Assembly: GCA_949752735.1 (NCBI GenBank)
Contig: OX457052.1
Span: forward strand, 31,532,483-31,596,482
Direction: 5' to 3'
Source of the DNA: Lumbricus terrestris
Taxonomy: Eukaryota > Annelida > Clitellata > Crassiclitellata > Lumbricidae
Length of the DNA stretch: 64,000 nt
Part shown: positions 20,604-31,359 of the stretch, piece by piece
Layout of the letters: each line of letters opens with the position of its first letter
Position numbering within the stretch: the first letter of the stretch is position 1
Made by a program: the position numbers and the translations under genes
Notes under the pieces: generated by a model
What the model was told of the DNA's origin: nothing
The model's input: the letters and a program-made list of their open reading frames with translations, nothing else
Databases searched by the model: none

Positions 20604-20989
20604 CATGGGCGGAGTCTGGTTTCCGTTCTTGCGGGGCTAAATTTTTGGGGCAGAGACTCATTCCAGAACGAGCGGCGCCGATAAAATATTATCTTAGACC
20701 CCGAAAAAGTTGATAACCCTTTTTTAGTCCTCGGACTTTTTTAGTCCTCGGTCTGAAATCTCGGCCGAAAAAAACTACTTTTCCCGGCCGAAAAGTTGAA
20801 AATCTTTTTTAGTCATTCGTAAGTTTCGCGTTCGTGAACAGAACCATTTTCCGAACAAATTTCTGAGTTTACGCCTTCTTGTGGGGGGGAGGGGCTAAGT
20901 CTGAGAAAAGATACCATTTACACGGTAAAAATGACGCTGGGTCTTCCTGGGGGCTTAGCTCCCCTAGCCCCTGTTAAACTCCGCCCATG
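20604..20989. mobile_element. hAT-type MITE, CATGGGCGGAG family (386 bp)
   Basis: It begins CATGGGCGGAGTCTGG and ends AACTCCGCCCATG, with exact 8-bp TSDs GTCAACCG at 20596-20603 and 20990-20997. The interior has the shared ttttttagtc phrases. It lies 225 bp upstream of the copy A TATA box. Confidence 0.88.
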
Positions 20990-21051
20990 GTCAACCGGAT
21001 TGTTGAATAAAGAGAATATTATTATTTGAGACATCACTTTGATTTTTGTAA

Positions 21052-21300
21052 GCAGGATGCACCTGCGCACTTTAAACTTCTGATCTGTAATCATCTGAAT
21101 GGCAGGCATTTTCCAAGTGCACTGATCTGAACTGACGACAATCGTGTTGAAATCGTTGCAGCCTGAAGCTTTCGAACAATATAGAATGCAGATTGTCGCC
21201 AGACTCTCGGCCGCTATAAATATTCCACCGTCGTTGCAGTAGCCAGATGCTGCGGCATTCGCAATAAGAATTCTTGTGTCACAATACACTCTCTATTGCC
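21052..21300 (+). promoter_or_regulatory. Conserved promoter region of secreted-protein gene A
   Basis: Phrases here recur upstream of gene B: gcaggatgcacctgcgcac (B: gacaggatgcacctgggcac), aaatcgttgca, and the TATA region gctataaat. The shared order and spacing over ~250 bp, next to homologous first exons, identify it as the retained promoter of a duplicated gene. Confidence 0.6.
21215..21222 (+). promoter_or_regulatory. TATA box, gene A
   Basis: TATAAATA, 100 bp before the exon 1 ATG. The equivalent TATAAATT lies 129 bp before the gene B ATG. Confidence 0.6.
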
Positions 21301-21314
21301 TATTTTTAGCGAAT

Positions 21315-21560
21315 ATGCATGCTATCTACATCGCGGCGTTGTTGGCTCTGATGGGGTCTGATATTTTGCCATCGAAGGTCTATGCTGGATCTAGTAAGTC
21401 CAGTGCCTCCCGTGGCTCCAAAGGGTCCAGTGGCTCCAAAGGGTCCAGTGACTCCAAAGGCGACGAGACCTACTGTAAACAAGCTCTGCCACGTCAAAAG
21501 GCAGTTGAGGACACGATCAAGAATCTCAACGGAAAGAAACAACCGCTTCCAAAATGCACG
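21315..21560 (+). CDS. Secreted Cys-rich protein gene A, exon 1
   Basis: The first coding exon has 82 codons and ends in phase 0 at ACG|GTAAGC. Residues 1-~25 form a hydrophobic signal peptide (IYIAALLALMGS...VYA) with a likely cleavage after VYA. A Ser/Gly/Lys-rich linker of short G-S-K-G-S-S units follows, then YCKQALP and a conserved QKAVED...KC stretch. It is clearly homologous to gene B exon 1 (59686-59916). The frame upstream is open without an ATG, so the ATG at 21315, equivalent to the gene B ATG, is chosen. It joins in frame to the exon at 37532 about 16 kb downstream. The product would be secreted. Confidence 0.75.
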
Positions 21561-21659
21561 GTAAGCAGAGCCGTTTTAAAGAGATTTGGAGCCCTAAGCA
21601 CAGACTTTAATCCTTAACGTAGCCATGAGTCTAATCTAGTCTCTCCTCTGGGGTGGCGG

Positions 21660-21943
21660 AGGGTGAATCAAGGCTTCTGGTTGACGGAGAACCAGTACTT
21701 TCAGGTCGATCGCTAAGATGTGTAGCGTCGAGAGGGGAGGGGCATGGGGAGAGAATGTGCCTCTCCCCACCAGAAAATGTTTAATTTTCACATTGCAATG
21801 ACAACATATTAAGCTGACTTAACAGAATTGCTCAACTATTGCAGTGATGAGATGAGTAGTCTAAGCTTTCAAAAATATTTTTGCAAATATATTAATTTCT
21901 TTTCCAGTTTCCACATTCTACTGGTAGCATTATAAGCTGAGAT
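21660..21943. repeat. ~125-bp diverged repeat unit, left part
   Basis: It contains ttaattttcacattgcaatg, catattaagctgact and the phrase around gcagtgatgag. The same unit occurs at 25750-26047, 26700-26760, 27267-27330 and in at least five copies at 39400-40040. It was split by the hAT element that follows. Confidence 0.6.
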
Positions 21944-24129
21944 CAGTGCCGGTGTAGCATGAAATCTTGTCCGGCATGAAATTGTATCCGACTCCGCCCA
22001 CTTCCGTTGTCAAGACAGTATTTCATACGGCATACGTATGAGATCTTGTCCGGCATGAAATCTTGTCCGGCATGAAATGGACACGATTCCGCCTACTTTC
22101 TTTGTCGAAACAGTATCTCCTACTATTATTATATAAATTATCCGCGTAAAAGTATCTTACTAACATAAAATCAATAATATAATTTTATATATGGGATGAG
22201 AAGTCAAGGATGTAAACAGTTGAATTATTGTTTTAATGTGCGATGTTTGTTGCGACCGCGATGACGCTAGTAATATATTTAGAAGGAAATTCCCATCGCG
22301 GAACGTGGCGAACTGGCGATGAGCCGAGGCCTGTGTAAATGAGGAAGATCGCTTTCAGAGCATAGAAAGGAGTTCCAATACCTTTAAAAATTAGACTTTC
22401 CATTTATCCTTAGTTTTCAGTTCTGTTTTTCCCCACCTAGTTGTTATAGGCTAGCTGTAAACTTCTATGTGTGTATGTACCGTGTAGTTTGCACGCTATT
22501 GATCAACTTGATTGAAATCCTACACTGCATGGCTGCCTATCGCTACACGCATTCACTGCAGGGTCGTTTTTAACATAGGTGCAATCGGTGCGGCGCACCG
22601 ACTGCTCTGAGCCGAGTTTGTTGCTGCATATTGGCTAAATGTCTTATTCAAGTCTCAGTTTTACTTAAACTTTTTGTAAAATCAACAAGTGTAAGAAAAG
22701 ATTAATTTAAATAAGTTCACTGACGCTGCGTGCTTGCTTACTGACACTTTTTGTACAATGACTGATCTGTTAAGACTTGGATTTATACGTTGAAGCCCAG
22801 ACTATTATTACAACAATGTTGATACTGATATTTCACGTTTTCATACGTAATTTTGATTGCATGTGACGCAATTTTTTAAGCGTTAAAACGTTGATATTAA
22901 ATGAACCTACTTGAGTTCGAAAATTCACTCGTTTTTTTAGGATGTCCTGTGACCTAACAGCATTTAGACAATGAATAAGACGTTTAAAAAAAATTTCACA
23001 GAGCCGACAGGCGAGTGACACTCGTGGACTCCAGAACTGCGCAATGCAGTGCGTGACTTGTAGTCGATTAGAAAGATAAAAACTATTACATTTTAGGGCT
23101 GCATATTTCGCCACTCATTTGCCAAGTTTGAGACTTTCAGTAGAGGATCCGTTGGACTTCTAGCATTCATCATCCAAGAACAACTTGTCAATTGAGAACG
23201 ATCTTAGAAATGACTTGCAAGTTGCAACTGGACCAAGTTGTTGACGCTTTCATGCAAAAAAAACCCGAACAGAAAGTGGGATTTGGACTGTTTAGCGTAG
23301 GCACAGGAACATTTATCTGCAGAGGCTCGAGTTAACCACACTGCGTGACTGAGAGATAGGTCTGAAAACAGACTGATGCTTTTGCTTACCTGATTTATTT
23401 TGCCAATGGCATCTATCATTTGCGTATTTTGAGATTGGTCAGATCTTTTTGGGAAAATAATGTGTTAACGGGTTCTATGACTTCTGTTTAGGCATAAGGT
23501 ATTAGGCCTATAGCATATATGTACACATCAGCTTATAGTCATAATGCACGCGGTACATAGCTTTGGACAAAAACGGTCGCTCAACCGGCTCGCGCCTCTG
23601 TGGTAGTTTTTGCACCGACGTTCCCAGAACCTTAAAAACGGCTCTGATTCACTGCCTTTACAATCTTTACTAGATCGATCGTCTTTCAGATTTCCAAAGC
23701 AATGGTGGGATCGAAAAGCCTCTATAAAGACTCTAAAAATATGCGTAAACGCCGTTAACCGCATCCTCATATTGATGATTATGCCTATAATGTTCCGCTG
23801 ATTTCTTCATCTTTTAATTGTTCCCAGAATAAGGACCTATAGGGTAGGCTACTGCTCTTGCCCAACATCGGACGTTTGCTGTGGTTGGTACTTCCATATG
23901 AAATGACTTTTCCGCACTAAGCGTAAAAACTAACGGCTTGTTTTTCAATTTAAAGCATTAGGCCTATTTTCTTTTCCTCGGAATCAGCGTTTTCGTGCTG
24001 AGACGACTATGAGGGTCATTCTTTGAGAAGCTCTATAGGACTATAGGCTAGTCTAAATCTAAGAACGCGGTACGATGCTACTGCAGTTGACTTATAATGC
24101 TCATATAGGCTAGGCCTACTACGTACAAC

Positions 24130-25009
24130 GGTTCACTATCAACAGGGCGAATTTCGAAGGGGCGCAATCAAAAGGGCGCAATCAAAAGGGCGAAAATGAA
24201 TAAAGCGCATTGTTTTTAGAGCGCATGGTCGAAAGGGCGAAAAACAAAAGGGCGCTTGTTTAAAAGACCGCAATCAAAAGGGCGCATGTAGGCCTAACCA
24301 CCGTTGAAAGAGCGTTCATCTAGCTTCCATTTCTTAAGCATTTTCTTCGTCAATCCAGCTTCCATTTCTTAAGCCTTGTTTTCATCAATCCAACTCATAT
24401 TTTCATCAATAAAAGAGTCTCCTTCATCTATCTTCCATTTCTTAAACATTATTTTCGTCAATCCAGCTTCTATTTCTTAAAAATTACTTTCATCAATCCA
24501 ACTCCTATTTTTCATCAATAAAAGAACCTTCATCCAGCTTCCATTTCTTAAGCATTATTTTCATCAATTCAACTCCCATTTCATCAATAAAAGAACCTTC
24601 ATCCTTCTTCCATTTCTTAAACATTATTTTCGTCAATCCAGCTTCTATTTCACACGTAAGAGAACCTTCATCCAGCCTTCATTTCATAATCGTTCTTTTC
24701 TTACTGACCTGTTAAATTCTTCTTTTAATCATTTCGTTTCAATCCAGTGGGTTTCGATTGCTCGTCGCCTTATTAGCACACTCTTTATTTACCCTTTTCG
24801 GTTCCCTTCGTTTTTTTTAAAACGCGCCCTTTGACTGCCTTTTCAGTAATTGTATTCGTTTGCGCCCCGTTGATTGCGCCCTTTTGATCACACTTACAAT
24901 ATTTGTCTTTTCGCGATCTCAAAGCAATGCTCTCTCTCTTGATTTTCGTCCATATGATTGCGCCCTTTTGATTGCGCCCTTTTGAAATTCGCCCTGTTGA
25001 TAGGATACC
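24130..25009. mobile_element. MULE-like MITE carrying the minisatellite cassette (880 bp)
   Basis: The ends GGTTCACTATCAACAGGGCG and (inverted) GGTATCCTATCAACAGGGCG are flanked by an exact 9-bp TSD ACGTACAAC at 24121-24129 and 25010-25018, the MULE length. The arms are strings of a 14-bp phrase (gggcgcaatcaaaa). The centre (about 24310-24700) is the ccagcttccatttc minisatellite. No coding content. Confidence 0.85.
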
Positions 25010-25218
25010 ACGTACAACAGATCTCGAGATAAACCCTGTTAGCCTAGGCTATCTGTCTGAAGTGTGATTATAACCTACTCATTTTGTAACTTCATACACA
25101 ATTACTTTAAATTAGCCGTTAAAGTAGAATCTTTTTCCTCCAATTTTAGGAAAAGCTAATTTTACTTAGAACCCATAATTGTGAATGATACAGGATTTCG
25201 ACACGTAGGCCTTAGTTT

Positions 25219-25501
25219 CAGTGACGGCGCTAGGGGGCTGGGGGCTAAGCTCCCCTACAAGAGTTTCAGGCCCCCTAAAAAAGGGCTACCCGAATTTTTT
25301 TACATTGAAATATCCACGATTTTCGGCTGATGACTAAAAAAAAGTCGTCAGAAATTTTAGCGGCGAAAATGGAAGATTTTTCATGAGATTTCGGCCGATA
25401 ATTAAAAAAAAAGGTCGTCAGAAATTTTAGCGGCGAAAATGGAAAAAAATTTCGCCGCGGGGCTCAGCCCCCCCGAAACTGAAATCCTGGCGCCGCCACT
25501 G
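25219..25501. mobile_element. hAT-type MITE, CAGTGRCGGCGC family (283 bp)
   Basis: It begins CAGTGACGGCGCTAGG and ends CCTGGCGCCGCCACTG, with exact 8-bp TSDs CTTAGTTT at 25211-25218 and 25502-25509. The interior holds two copies of a cgtcagaaattttagcggcg phrase. Related termini occur at 38743, 48327 and 60346. Confidence 0.92.
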
Positions 25502-25749
25502 CTTAGTTTTAATAATATTATAGTTAGGCCAGCTAGACTGTGCCTCGTATCATTGGTCTTGGTAGGCTGAATAATTATCTTGTCTATTTTGTGTCTTCCT
25601 CGGACAAGATCTCATGGTGCTATTAATACTGTAGCTTGACAGTTGCTATCTGATGTCATCGGTCACGTGAACCAATGACAAGGCTTTCCGGACATTATTT
25701 CATGCCGGACAGGATTTCATGCCACACCGGCGCTAGGGTACCTGAGGCC

Positions 25750-26047
25750 CCCAACAAAAAACTTGAGGCCCCCATGCCTTGAGCTGTGATCTCAGCAAAA
25801 TTTCTCATAATATAAGTGCCGAAAGACATGGTGTAAGACTTCAATAAATGTCTGATCCCAATTGTGAAATATTTTGGAATTTCCATGCTGTAATGGTAGA
25901 AATTTTAAGCTGTCATCTTTACAAAAAATAGCTCTTTTTCATTGCTGTTAGTCGTTGTTTAGGGCTTCAGAGTGTCCCTCTCCATTGTTTAAATTTATCC
26001 GATTTTCCAACTGTAATGATAGCATTTATAGGCTGTCATCTGAACAA
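25750..26047. repeat. ~125-bp diverged tandem units inside the hAT
   Basis: Two units share tgtaatggtagaaattttaa or tgtaatgatagcatttat, then gctgtcatct, ~122 bp apart. They are related to the array at 39400-40040 and to the sequence flanking this hAT, so the element carries and also inserted into the same repeat type. Confidence 0.6.
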
Positions 26048-26698
26048 CGGCAACTCAATGTAAAATTAAGATAAACCAGGAAGAACTGGAACAGGTGGAC
26101 AAATACACGTACCTGGGTTCGACGATTGAGGAAGACAGCGACTGCGGCACAGAGATAAGAACACGATTGGCAAAGGGATATGCAATAGCTACAGACCTCA
26201 AGAGGATTTGGAAGAGTCATGGCATAACAAATGCAACGAAGATAAAGCTACGGAAGTCACTGGTATGGCCAGTGGCCATATACGGCTGTGAGAGTTGGAC
26301 ACTGAGGAAAGAGGAAGAGAGAAGAATAGAAGCGTTTGAGATGAAGTGTCTGAGATTGATAATGAAAATATCATGGACGGAAAAACGGACTAATGAATGG
26401 GTGCTGGAGACGGCAGGAGTAGACAGAAATCTGCTGAAGATATTCAAATAAAGAAAAATGATTTATTTTGGACACATTATGAGAAGAGAGGGAACATGCA
26501 TTGAGAAAGACATCATGCAGGGCACAATGCCAGGAGACCGGAAAAGAGGAAGAACAAACTGGCTGGGTAACATAAAGGAATGGACTGGATTGACATTGGG
26601 AGAAATGATAAGACTAACGGAGGACAGGAAACGTTGGAGGAACATTGTACATGATGCGGCCGATCCTCGGATCGAGGATGGCTAAGAACAGAACAGAA
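26048..26698 (+). mobile_element. RTE-like LINE, 5'-truncated (651 bp)
   Basis: It is flanked by an exact 11-bp direct repeat CATCTGAACAA at 26037-26047 and 26699-26709, a target-primed reverse transcription signature. It encodes only the C-terminal part of a LINE ORF and ends with a short aacagaacagaa tail instead of poly(A), as many RTE-type elements do. Confidence 0.75.
26060..26685 (+). pseudogene. LINE reverse transcriptase C-terminal fragment (frameshifted)
   Basis: Two adjacent frames make up the fragment: 26095-26451 with YLGSTIEED, CGTEIRTRLAKG, IYGCESWTL and IEAFEMKCLRLIM, then 26458-26685 with FGHIMRREG, GRTNWLGNI and WRNIVHDA. These are the conserved post-RT motifs of endonuclease/RT LINE proteins (RTE-like or related clades). 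A stop and frame change near 26450 breaks the two halves. The catalytic RT core is absent, so it is a dead 3' fragment. Confidence 0.8.
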
Positions 26699-27266
26699 CA
26701 TCTGAACAAAATTCATCATTATTGATGGGCAGTGGATGATACTTATGAAATATTTCTGAAATATTGGGGATACAAGGATTCCGTCCCGATCCCAAATTGT
26801 GGGGCCGTGCCCCTGTCCACACCCCAAGTCTCCTCTTCAATTCACAAAAAAATAATAATAATAATAATTACCAGCTACATTTGAGGTCCATTGCAAACTT
26901 GAGATCAGACACAATGCCAAGGACATCTGGGACCTTACACAGGCTTTAATGTTTGGGTCTCACGCAGGTTTTATTTTGAGGCCTCATCGAATTATCAATT
27001 AGAATAAGTTACAATTTATAAGCGCTGTGTTTGAGAAAGTGGACGAAATTCCCCGAGTTAGTTTATATGGCTTTATACTTACGCCCAAAATCAGTATGGT
27101 ATTTGCATTAGGTCTGCTATGGCAGTGCCATATGGTTAGTCGAGGCATGCACCAGACCGGATCTGTACAGTCACAAATAGGCATAATGACCGGGGCCCCT
27201 TTCAAACTCGGGGCCCTCCCAATTGAGGGGTACGGGGGGGGTGCTAGCGCCGGCAATGGCTGAGAT

Positions 27267-27992
27267 CTGACCAAAATTACTTGTTATTTCAGTGCTGATA
27301 ACAAAGAGTGGTTGAAGTTTTCAAATAGGTATTTATTATTAAAATAATAATTTCTTTGCGTATCAAGTTCAGCAACTCAGTTATCCTGCTTCTGGACCAT
27401 TACAGTATAGTGAATAGCTGCAGACAGGTGTATGATAAGCCCTACTTTCTTGCACTGGAATTAGCTTATCCCCGTTGCTCAAAAAGGTCCTGCATTGCTA
27501 ACCAGGACACAGGTCTCTGAATAATTGTTACAAATGTTACACAAACCAAGGAAGAACTACCAAAATCTGGAAGCCGTGTAGTAATGATACTGTTTTACTA
27601 AGTGTTCAAGAAATACAACATTTGGAAATGTTGACAGTTTGAAATTTGAAAGGTAGCACTGGAAAGACACCAATTAGTCGTAAAAATAGTCTTCGTACAA
27701 ATATTAACCGTAAACTATAGGCCTATTCGTTGTTATATAATAATATAATATATTATGTTAGTAGATTTTATCATCATAATTACGCAATAGAAAAATAATA
27801 TCACGGTATATTACTAGAGTTCGTGTAATACAATAATGTGAACAGCAATTAAAAACCATTATTATTTGGTCAAATGTTTTGAGTAGTCATTTCTGGATGG
27901 AGGTTCCAACCCCTACGGGAAATGCATATACATGTAGGTTAAACATTGAATGTAACCCTATTTTCGCCTCAATCTCTCAGTCTAAGATATAC
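27267..27992. other. Repeat continuation and unassigned sequence
   Basis: 27267-27330 continues the ~125-bp unit interrupted at 21943 (ttatttcagtgctgataac). From there to 27992 the sequence is AT-rich with no feature I can support. Confidence 0.5.
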
Positions 27993-28359
27993 ACCGTGGT
28001 TCAATAAAAAGTAAGCCAAGCTGTTTTTCTTATATCTCTGATGCCTGATGATTAATCAAACTAAAATTTTCCCAATATTTAGATAATTGAACCAAGAATA
28101 GGATTCCAAAATATCATTTTATAAATTTGAACGGATAGAAAGATATGAATAGTTCAACTTCATCTCCCGAAATTTCAGTTTTCAGCAAGTCTGTTATGGT
28201 GTTCGTTGCGGTTTCGACGCTTGATAGTTCCTAATTTGGTCTTCACTCTTCAGTGATCCTGGAGTAAAAATAACGGAGTATATTATCGCAACGTCGTGTT
28301 GTCACAACATTTTCCACCTTTATCAGAAATCTAGAGCCCCAGAAGGCTATTCTCTTTTT

Positions 28360-28500
28360 CTACAGAACAGTGCCAGCCCACAGAGTCAGATTAACCATCG
28401 AAATGCTAACAAGAGAGACGCCATACTTCATTTCTCCCACATTATGACCTCCGAACAGTCCAGACTTAAATCCTGTCGTCTTTAACATCTTTATGTAAAT
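28360..28500 (+). pseudogene. Mariner transposase fragment
   Basis: The frame reads VPAHRVRLTIEMLTRETP, then a stop, then PPNSPDLNPVVF. It corresponds to the DDE core of mariner-type transposases around the second Asp (normally QDNAPAH) and the PDLNP motif. The catalytic Asp before PAH and the acidic residue after PDLNP are both lost. Upstream and downstream parts are not recognisable. Confidence 0.6.
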
Positions 28501-29534
28501 AATTAAACAATAACTACTAAAAGTTTTTTCACAAAAATGTTAAGGACGGTTTTAATGTTTGAAATACTTTATTACAAACCCAAAGGAAAACTGCTGGTTA
28601 ACTGAAATTTCGGCAGATGAAGCTGAAAGATTCATATCTTCCTATCCGTTCAAATTTATGACATGATATTTTGGAATCATATTCTAGGTTCAATTCTCTA
28701 GATATTTTGAAAAATTTGAAATCTGTAAAAAAATAAGAGAAGATTCTGTGTGTCTGGCTGTTTGACGGAAAGGCATACCGACAATTTTGAGCTTTTCACT
28801 CCAAACCTTCACTACTGTGTCCGTCTCGGCATGGGACACCCAGTGGTTGGGTTCGCGAATCTCTGCCACCATGGGGGCCAGGGTGGGGAGCAAAACCCTC
28901 ATTTTCGCTACTTTTCAACCATTGCCACGCATAGTTTCACACTTATTCACCTGAAACGTTACAGCTAAATAGATTTTTATACGGGACACCTCGCCTCCAC
29001 CCAGCACACACCCCGGCCCGCAGTGACCGGGTGGGCGGGGATTGTGGTGGAGGTGGGGGGGGGTGGGGAGGGAAGAAAATTTTCCCGAAGACCCAAATTT
29101 CACGGTTGGCGAACCGGCGGAGGTCGGAGTGTGGTGGGGTGAGGCGGGGTTGGTGGTGGAGATGGTGGATAAGAGAAGAAATTTTTCCCGAAGACCCAAC
29201 TTTCACGGGTGGCGTACCGGCGGAGGTCGGAGTGTGGGTGGTGGTGGAGTAAGGGTGTGGGAGGCAAAGGGTGGTGGTGTGAGATGGGAGTAATTTCCGG
29301 AAAAACCCAAATTTTACGGAAGGCGTACCGGTGAAGGTCGGTGTGGTGGGGGAAGGGGTGGGTGAGGGGGTGAGGTTTGGAAGGGAATTTTTTTCGAAAA
29401 CCCAAATTTCACGGATGTCGTACCGGCGGAGGTCGGAGTGTGGGTTGTTGTTGGGGTGGGGTGATGGGGGGTTGGGTTGTGGTGTTGTGTGGGATTGGAA
29501 GGATTGGGGGGGATTTCACAGGTGGCGTACCGGC

Positions 29535-30416
29535 CAGGCCCGTTTTATGGTCATCGTAGGCCCTAGGCACTTTTGCATATTAATCTATTCGTAGGCCCCT
29601 AAAAATGTTCGAAAGTATGGCAAAAGATATCACACAATCGGACTACAAAGAAGGTACACAACGAAAACGGGTGCCAAAACGATTTGATATATAACTGAGA
29701 TGGGAAAGCAGCTAGCAGCTTACACTACATGAAAGATTCAATTTTCTTCTTGACAGAACTTTATCAACTGAAGAAAGAGTGATCAGAGCAAAAGCATTAA
29801 TTGAAATATATCCATGTGATCTAGAAGATGCATTTATTGACGAATTTCTTTTGTTTTCTCGAATGTTTGCAGACAATAAATCTGTATACTATAGCTGAAA
29901 TGTTTAGGTCGCAAACAGCTGACAAGCTGGTCTCCAGTTTTCCAAATGTCAATATTGCTTTTAGAATTTATCTTTCTATTTTTGGAACAAAGTTGTGAAG
30001 GTGAACGTTCTTTTTCGAAACTGAAAATTATCAAAAATTACCTTCGGTCAACGATGGGACAGGCACGATTATCCTCCCTTGCATTACTTTCGATTGAAAA
30101 CGACTTAGGCTAATGCGAGAAATGACATTTGAAGACGCTATAAGCGATTTCGCGAATGCAAGGAGCCGCAAAGTTAACATAATATAGCTTAGCCAATGTT
30201 ACTGTTTCATTAGTTAACTCTAGACTTTAAAAAGTTAGCTCGTTAAAATAAAATTTGCAAGGTTTTGTTTTCTGTTTGTTTTTTCCGGTCATTGACCAAT
30301 CACTGCATTTATTTTTTAATAAATTTTTTCAGGATTTCGTAGGCCCCTGGTAAGTTCGTAGGCCCTAGGCACAGTGCCTACTGTGCCTACTGTGCCTACT
30401 GGATAAGACGGCCCTG
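29535..30416 (+). mobile_element. hAT element relic with transposase C-terminus (882 bp)
   Basis: It begins CAGGCCCGTTTTATGG and ends CCATAAGACGG-type sequence (ggataagacggccctg). Exact 8-bp TSDs GTACCGGC lie at 29527-29534 and 30417-30424. The inner ends carry repeated taggccc or gtgcctactg phrases. It is inserted in repeat B. The interior keeps the end of a hAT transposase. Confidence 0.9.
29740..30190 (+). pseudogene. hAT transposase C-terminal dimerisation domain (degraded)
   Basis: Consecutive frames give IEIYPCDLEDAF, then NVNIAFRIYLSI, then after a frameshift CEGERSFSKLKIIKNYLRST and LSSLALLSIENDL, then after a second shift FEDAISDFANARSRK. This is the hAT C-terminal dimerisation region in the style of ZMYM1-like transposases (S-F-S-K-L-K-x-I-K-x-Y-L-R). 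At least two frameshifts and several stops make it non-functional. Confidence 0.8.
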
Positions 30417-30679
30417 GTACCGGCGGGGATCGGAATGCGGCGGGAGGAGGTGGGGGTGTGGGTATAGTGTGGTGGGGTTGTAGCCGAGAGCGTGTTGAAT
30501 CCTAAAATTTTATAGCGGGCATCGCCGGGTACCCCAGCTATTGACTAATAATCATGCGTTGGAGATATTTGAAAAACAGTTTGACTTACTTTTTTAGCCA
30601 CCGTCTCCATATTTTGGAATTGACGATCATAATATTTGGATAATTGCTTATAGGTCTAATCTTATATACAACGCAGAGC

Positions 30680-30875
30680 CCTCTGTCTGTATGTATGTAT
30701 TTCGTCCCAAGAAAGGCTTTGAATCGGCTGAGTTTCAGTTGACAAAAAATATTTTAAATCTCTCTTACCAAAATTTGAAGGTCAACGCGACTATTTTCAG
30801 GTACCAATTCAGTTTAAATTCCGAGATTATGGACTGTCGACCCAAAATTAACGAGAAATTAAGACGCCATTAATC
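30680..30875 (+). repeat. Dispersed ~200-bp repeat with short ORF (copy 1)
   Basis: It contains gtatgtatttcgtcccaaga, then gactattttcaggtaccaat, and ends agacgccattaatcg. The 60-codon frame starting at 30691 (MYVFRPKKGFES...) matches a 61-codon frame at 49741 (MYVRPKKGLEID...), and both end in R-R-H. A third, more diverged copy lies near 55690-55800. Amino-acid similarity may simply reflect DNA similarity of a repeat. Confidence 0.6.
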
Positions 30876-30904
30876 GTCGTATATGCATTAATATGGTGAC
30901 CGGA

Positions 30905-31135
30905 CAAAATGGCAGCGGGCAAAAAGGTACGGATAAAACGGTATGGACATAATAGTATTGGGACAAAATGGTAAAGAACAAAATGATACGAACAAAATGG
31001 TACGGACAAAATGGCATGGACTAAATGGTATTAGGACAAAATGGTAGCGAACAAAATGGTACGGATAAAATGGAACGGACAAAATGGTACGGATAAAATG
31101 GGACGCGTAAAATGGCATATATTTAATGGTACGTT
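30905..31135. repeat. Phrase-repeat array (ggacaaaatggta unit)
   Basis: About 14 copies of a 15-17 bp phrase, ggacaaaatggtac with variants, lie head to tail. The layout is like the arms of the 24130-25009 element (gggcgcaatcaaaa phrases), so it may be one arm of a similar inverted-repeat element whose other arm is gone. Confidence 0.75.
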
Positions 31136-31359
31136 TAAAATCGAATAATTATACATTTGATATCATCGTGCAAACAGGCCGATAACTGACAAAATAACAC
31201 CGGTGAATTCCCGGAAACTGGCTCCAATCGTTCTGCTATATTTTATATGGCGCATTTTGTAGCGCCTGATGAGATTTAATGATCATACATTTTCGACGTA
31301 GAAGACGATGTCGCAGTGTTTTCTCTTTTATCTTAAATCTATAGCCACTTTATTATATA

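Larger units (their letters stand above)
21953..25726. mobile_element. TGT-terminus, CCGG-target DNA element (Ginger1-like?), 3.8 kb
   Basis: It starts TGTAGCATGAAATCTTGTCC, and its right end is the inverted form (TGTGGCATGAAATCCTGTCC), with CCGG on both sides (21949-21952 and 25727-25730). The uninterrupted hAT terminus shows the target contained one CCGG, so the TSD is 4 bp. The subterminal phrase cttgtccggcatgaaat is repeated three times near the left end. TIRs of the form TGTNR with 4-bp TSDs are known for Ginger1 elements. No integrase-like ORF is visible, so superfamily assignment is inference. It carries two younger insertions (24130-25009 and 25219-25501). Confidence 0.7.
21944..27258. 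mobile_element. hAT element loaded with nested insertions (5.3 kb)
   Basis: The left end is CAGTGCCGG, continued at 25731 as CGCTAGGG after an insertion. The right end is CTAGCGCCGGCAATG (reverse complement CATTGCCGGCGCTAG). Exact 8-bp TSDs GCTGAGAT lie at 21936-21943 and 27259-27266. Its own sequence is only about 0.9 kb. The rest is a 3.8 kb CCGG-target element (21953-25726) and an RTE-like LINE (26048-26698). No hAT transposase is seen. Confidence 0.85.
28720..30540 (-). repeat. GC-rich dispersed repeat B, opposite orientation to A
   Basis: Read on the minus strand it starts at the TAGCTGGGGTACCCGGCG end (30520-30540). It contains the same ~130-bp units (cggaggtcggagtgtg on plus) as repeat A and ends in the gtgtccgtctc...cacacagaa region near 28745. 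It sits inside the right arm of the mariner relic and is itself interrupted by a hAT (29535-30416). Confidence 0.65.
27993..30606. mobile_element. Mariner-like element relic split by repeat B
   Basis: The left arm (27993-28195) reads ccgtggttcaataaaaagta, and its inverted counterpart lies in two pieces at about 28610-28715 and 30541-30606. Matching phrases in both arms include gattccaaaatatca and aaatttgaacggatag. The arms are over 200 bp long. Joining the right pieces across repeat B restores the arm. A transposase relic lies at about 28360-28500. Confidence 0.65.

Noticed and set aside
30905..31135. CRISPR-like short repeats
   Set aside because: 15-17 bp phrases directly abut one another without unique spacers.
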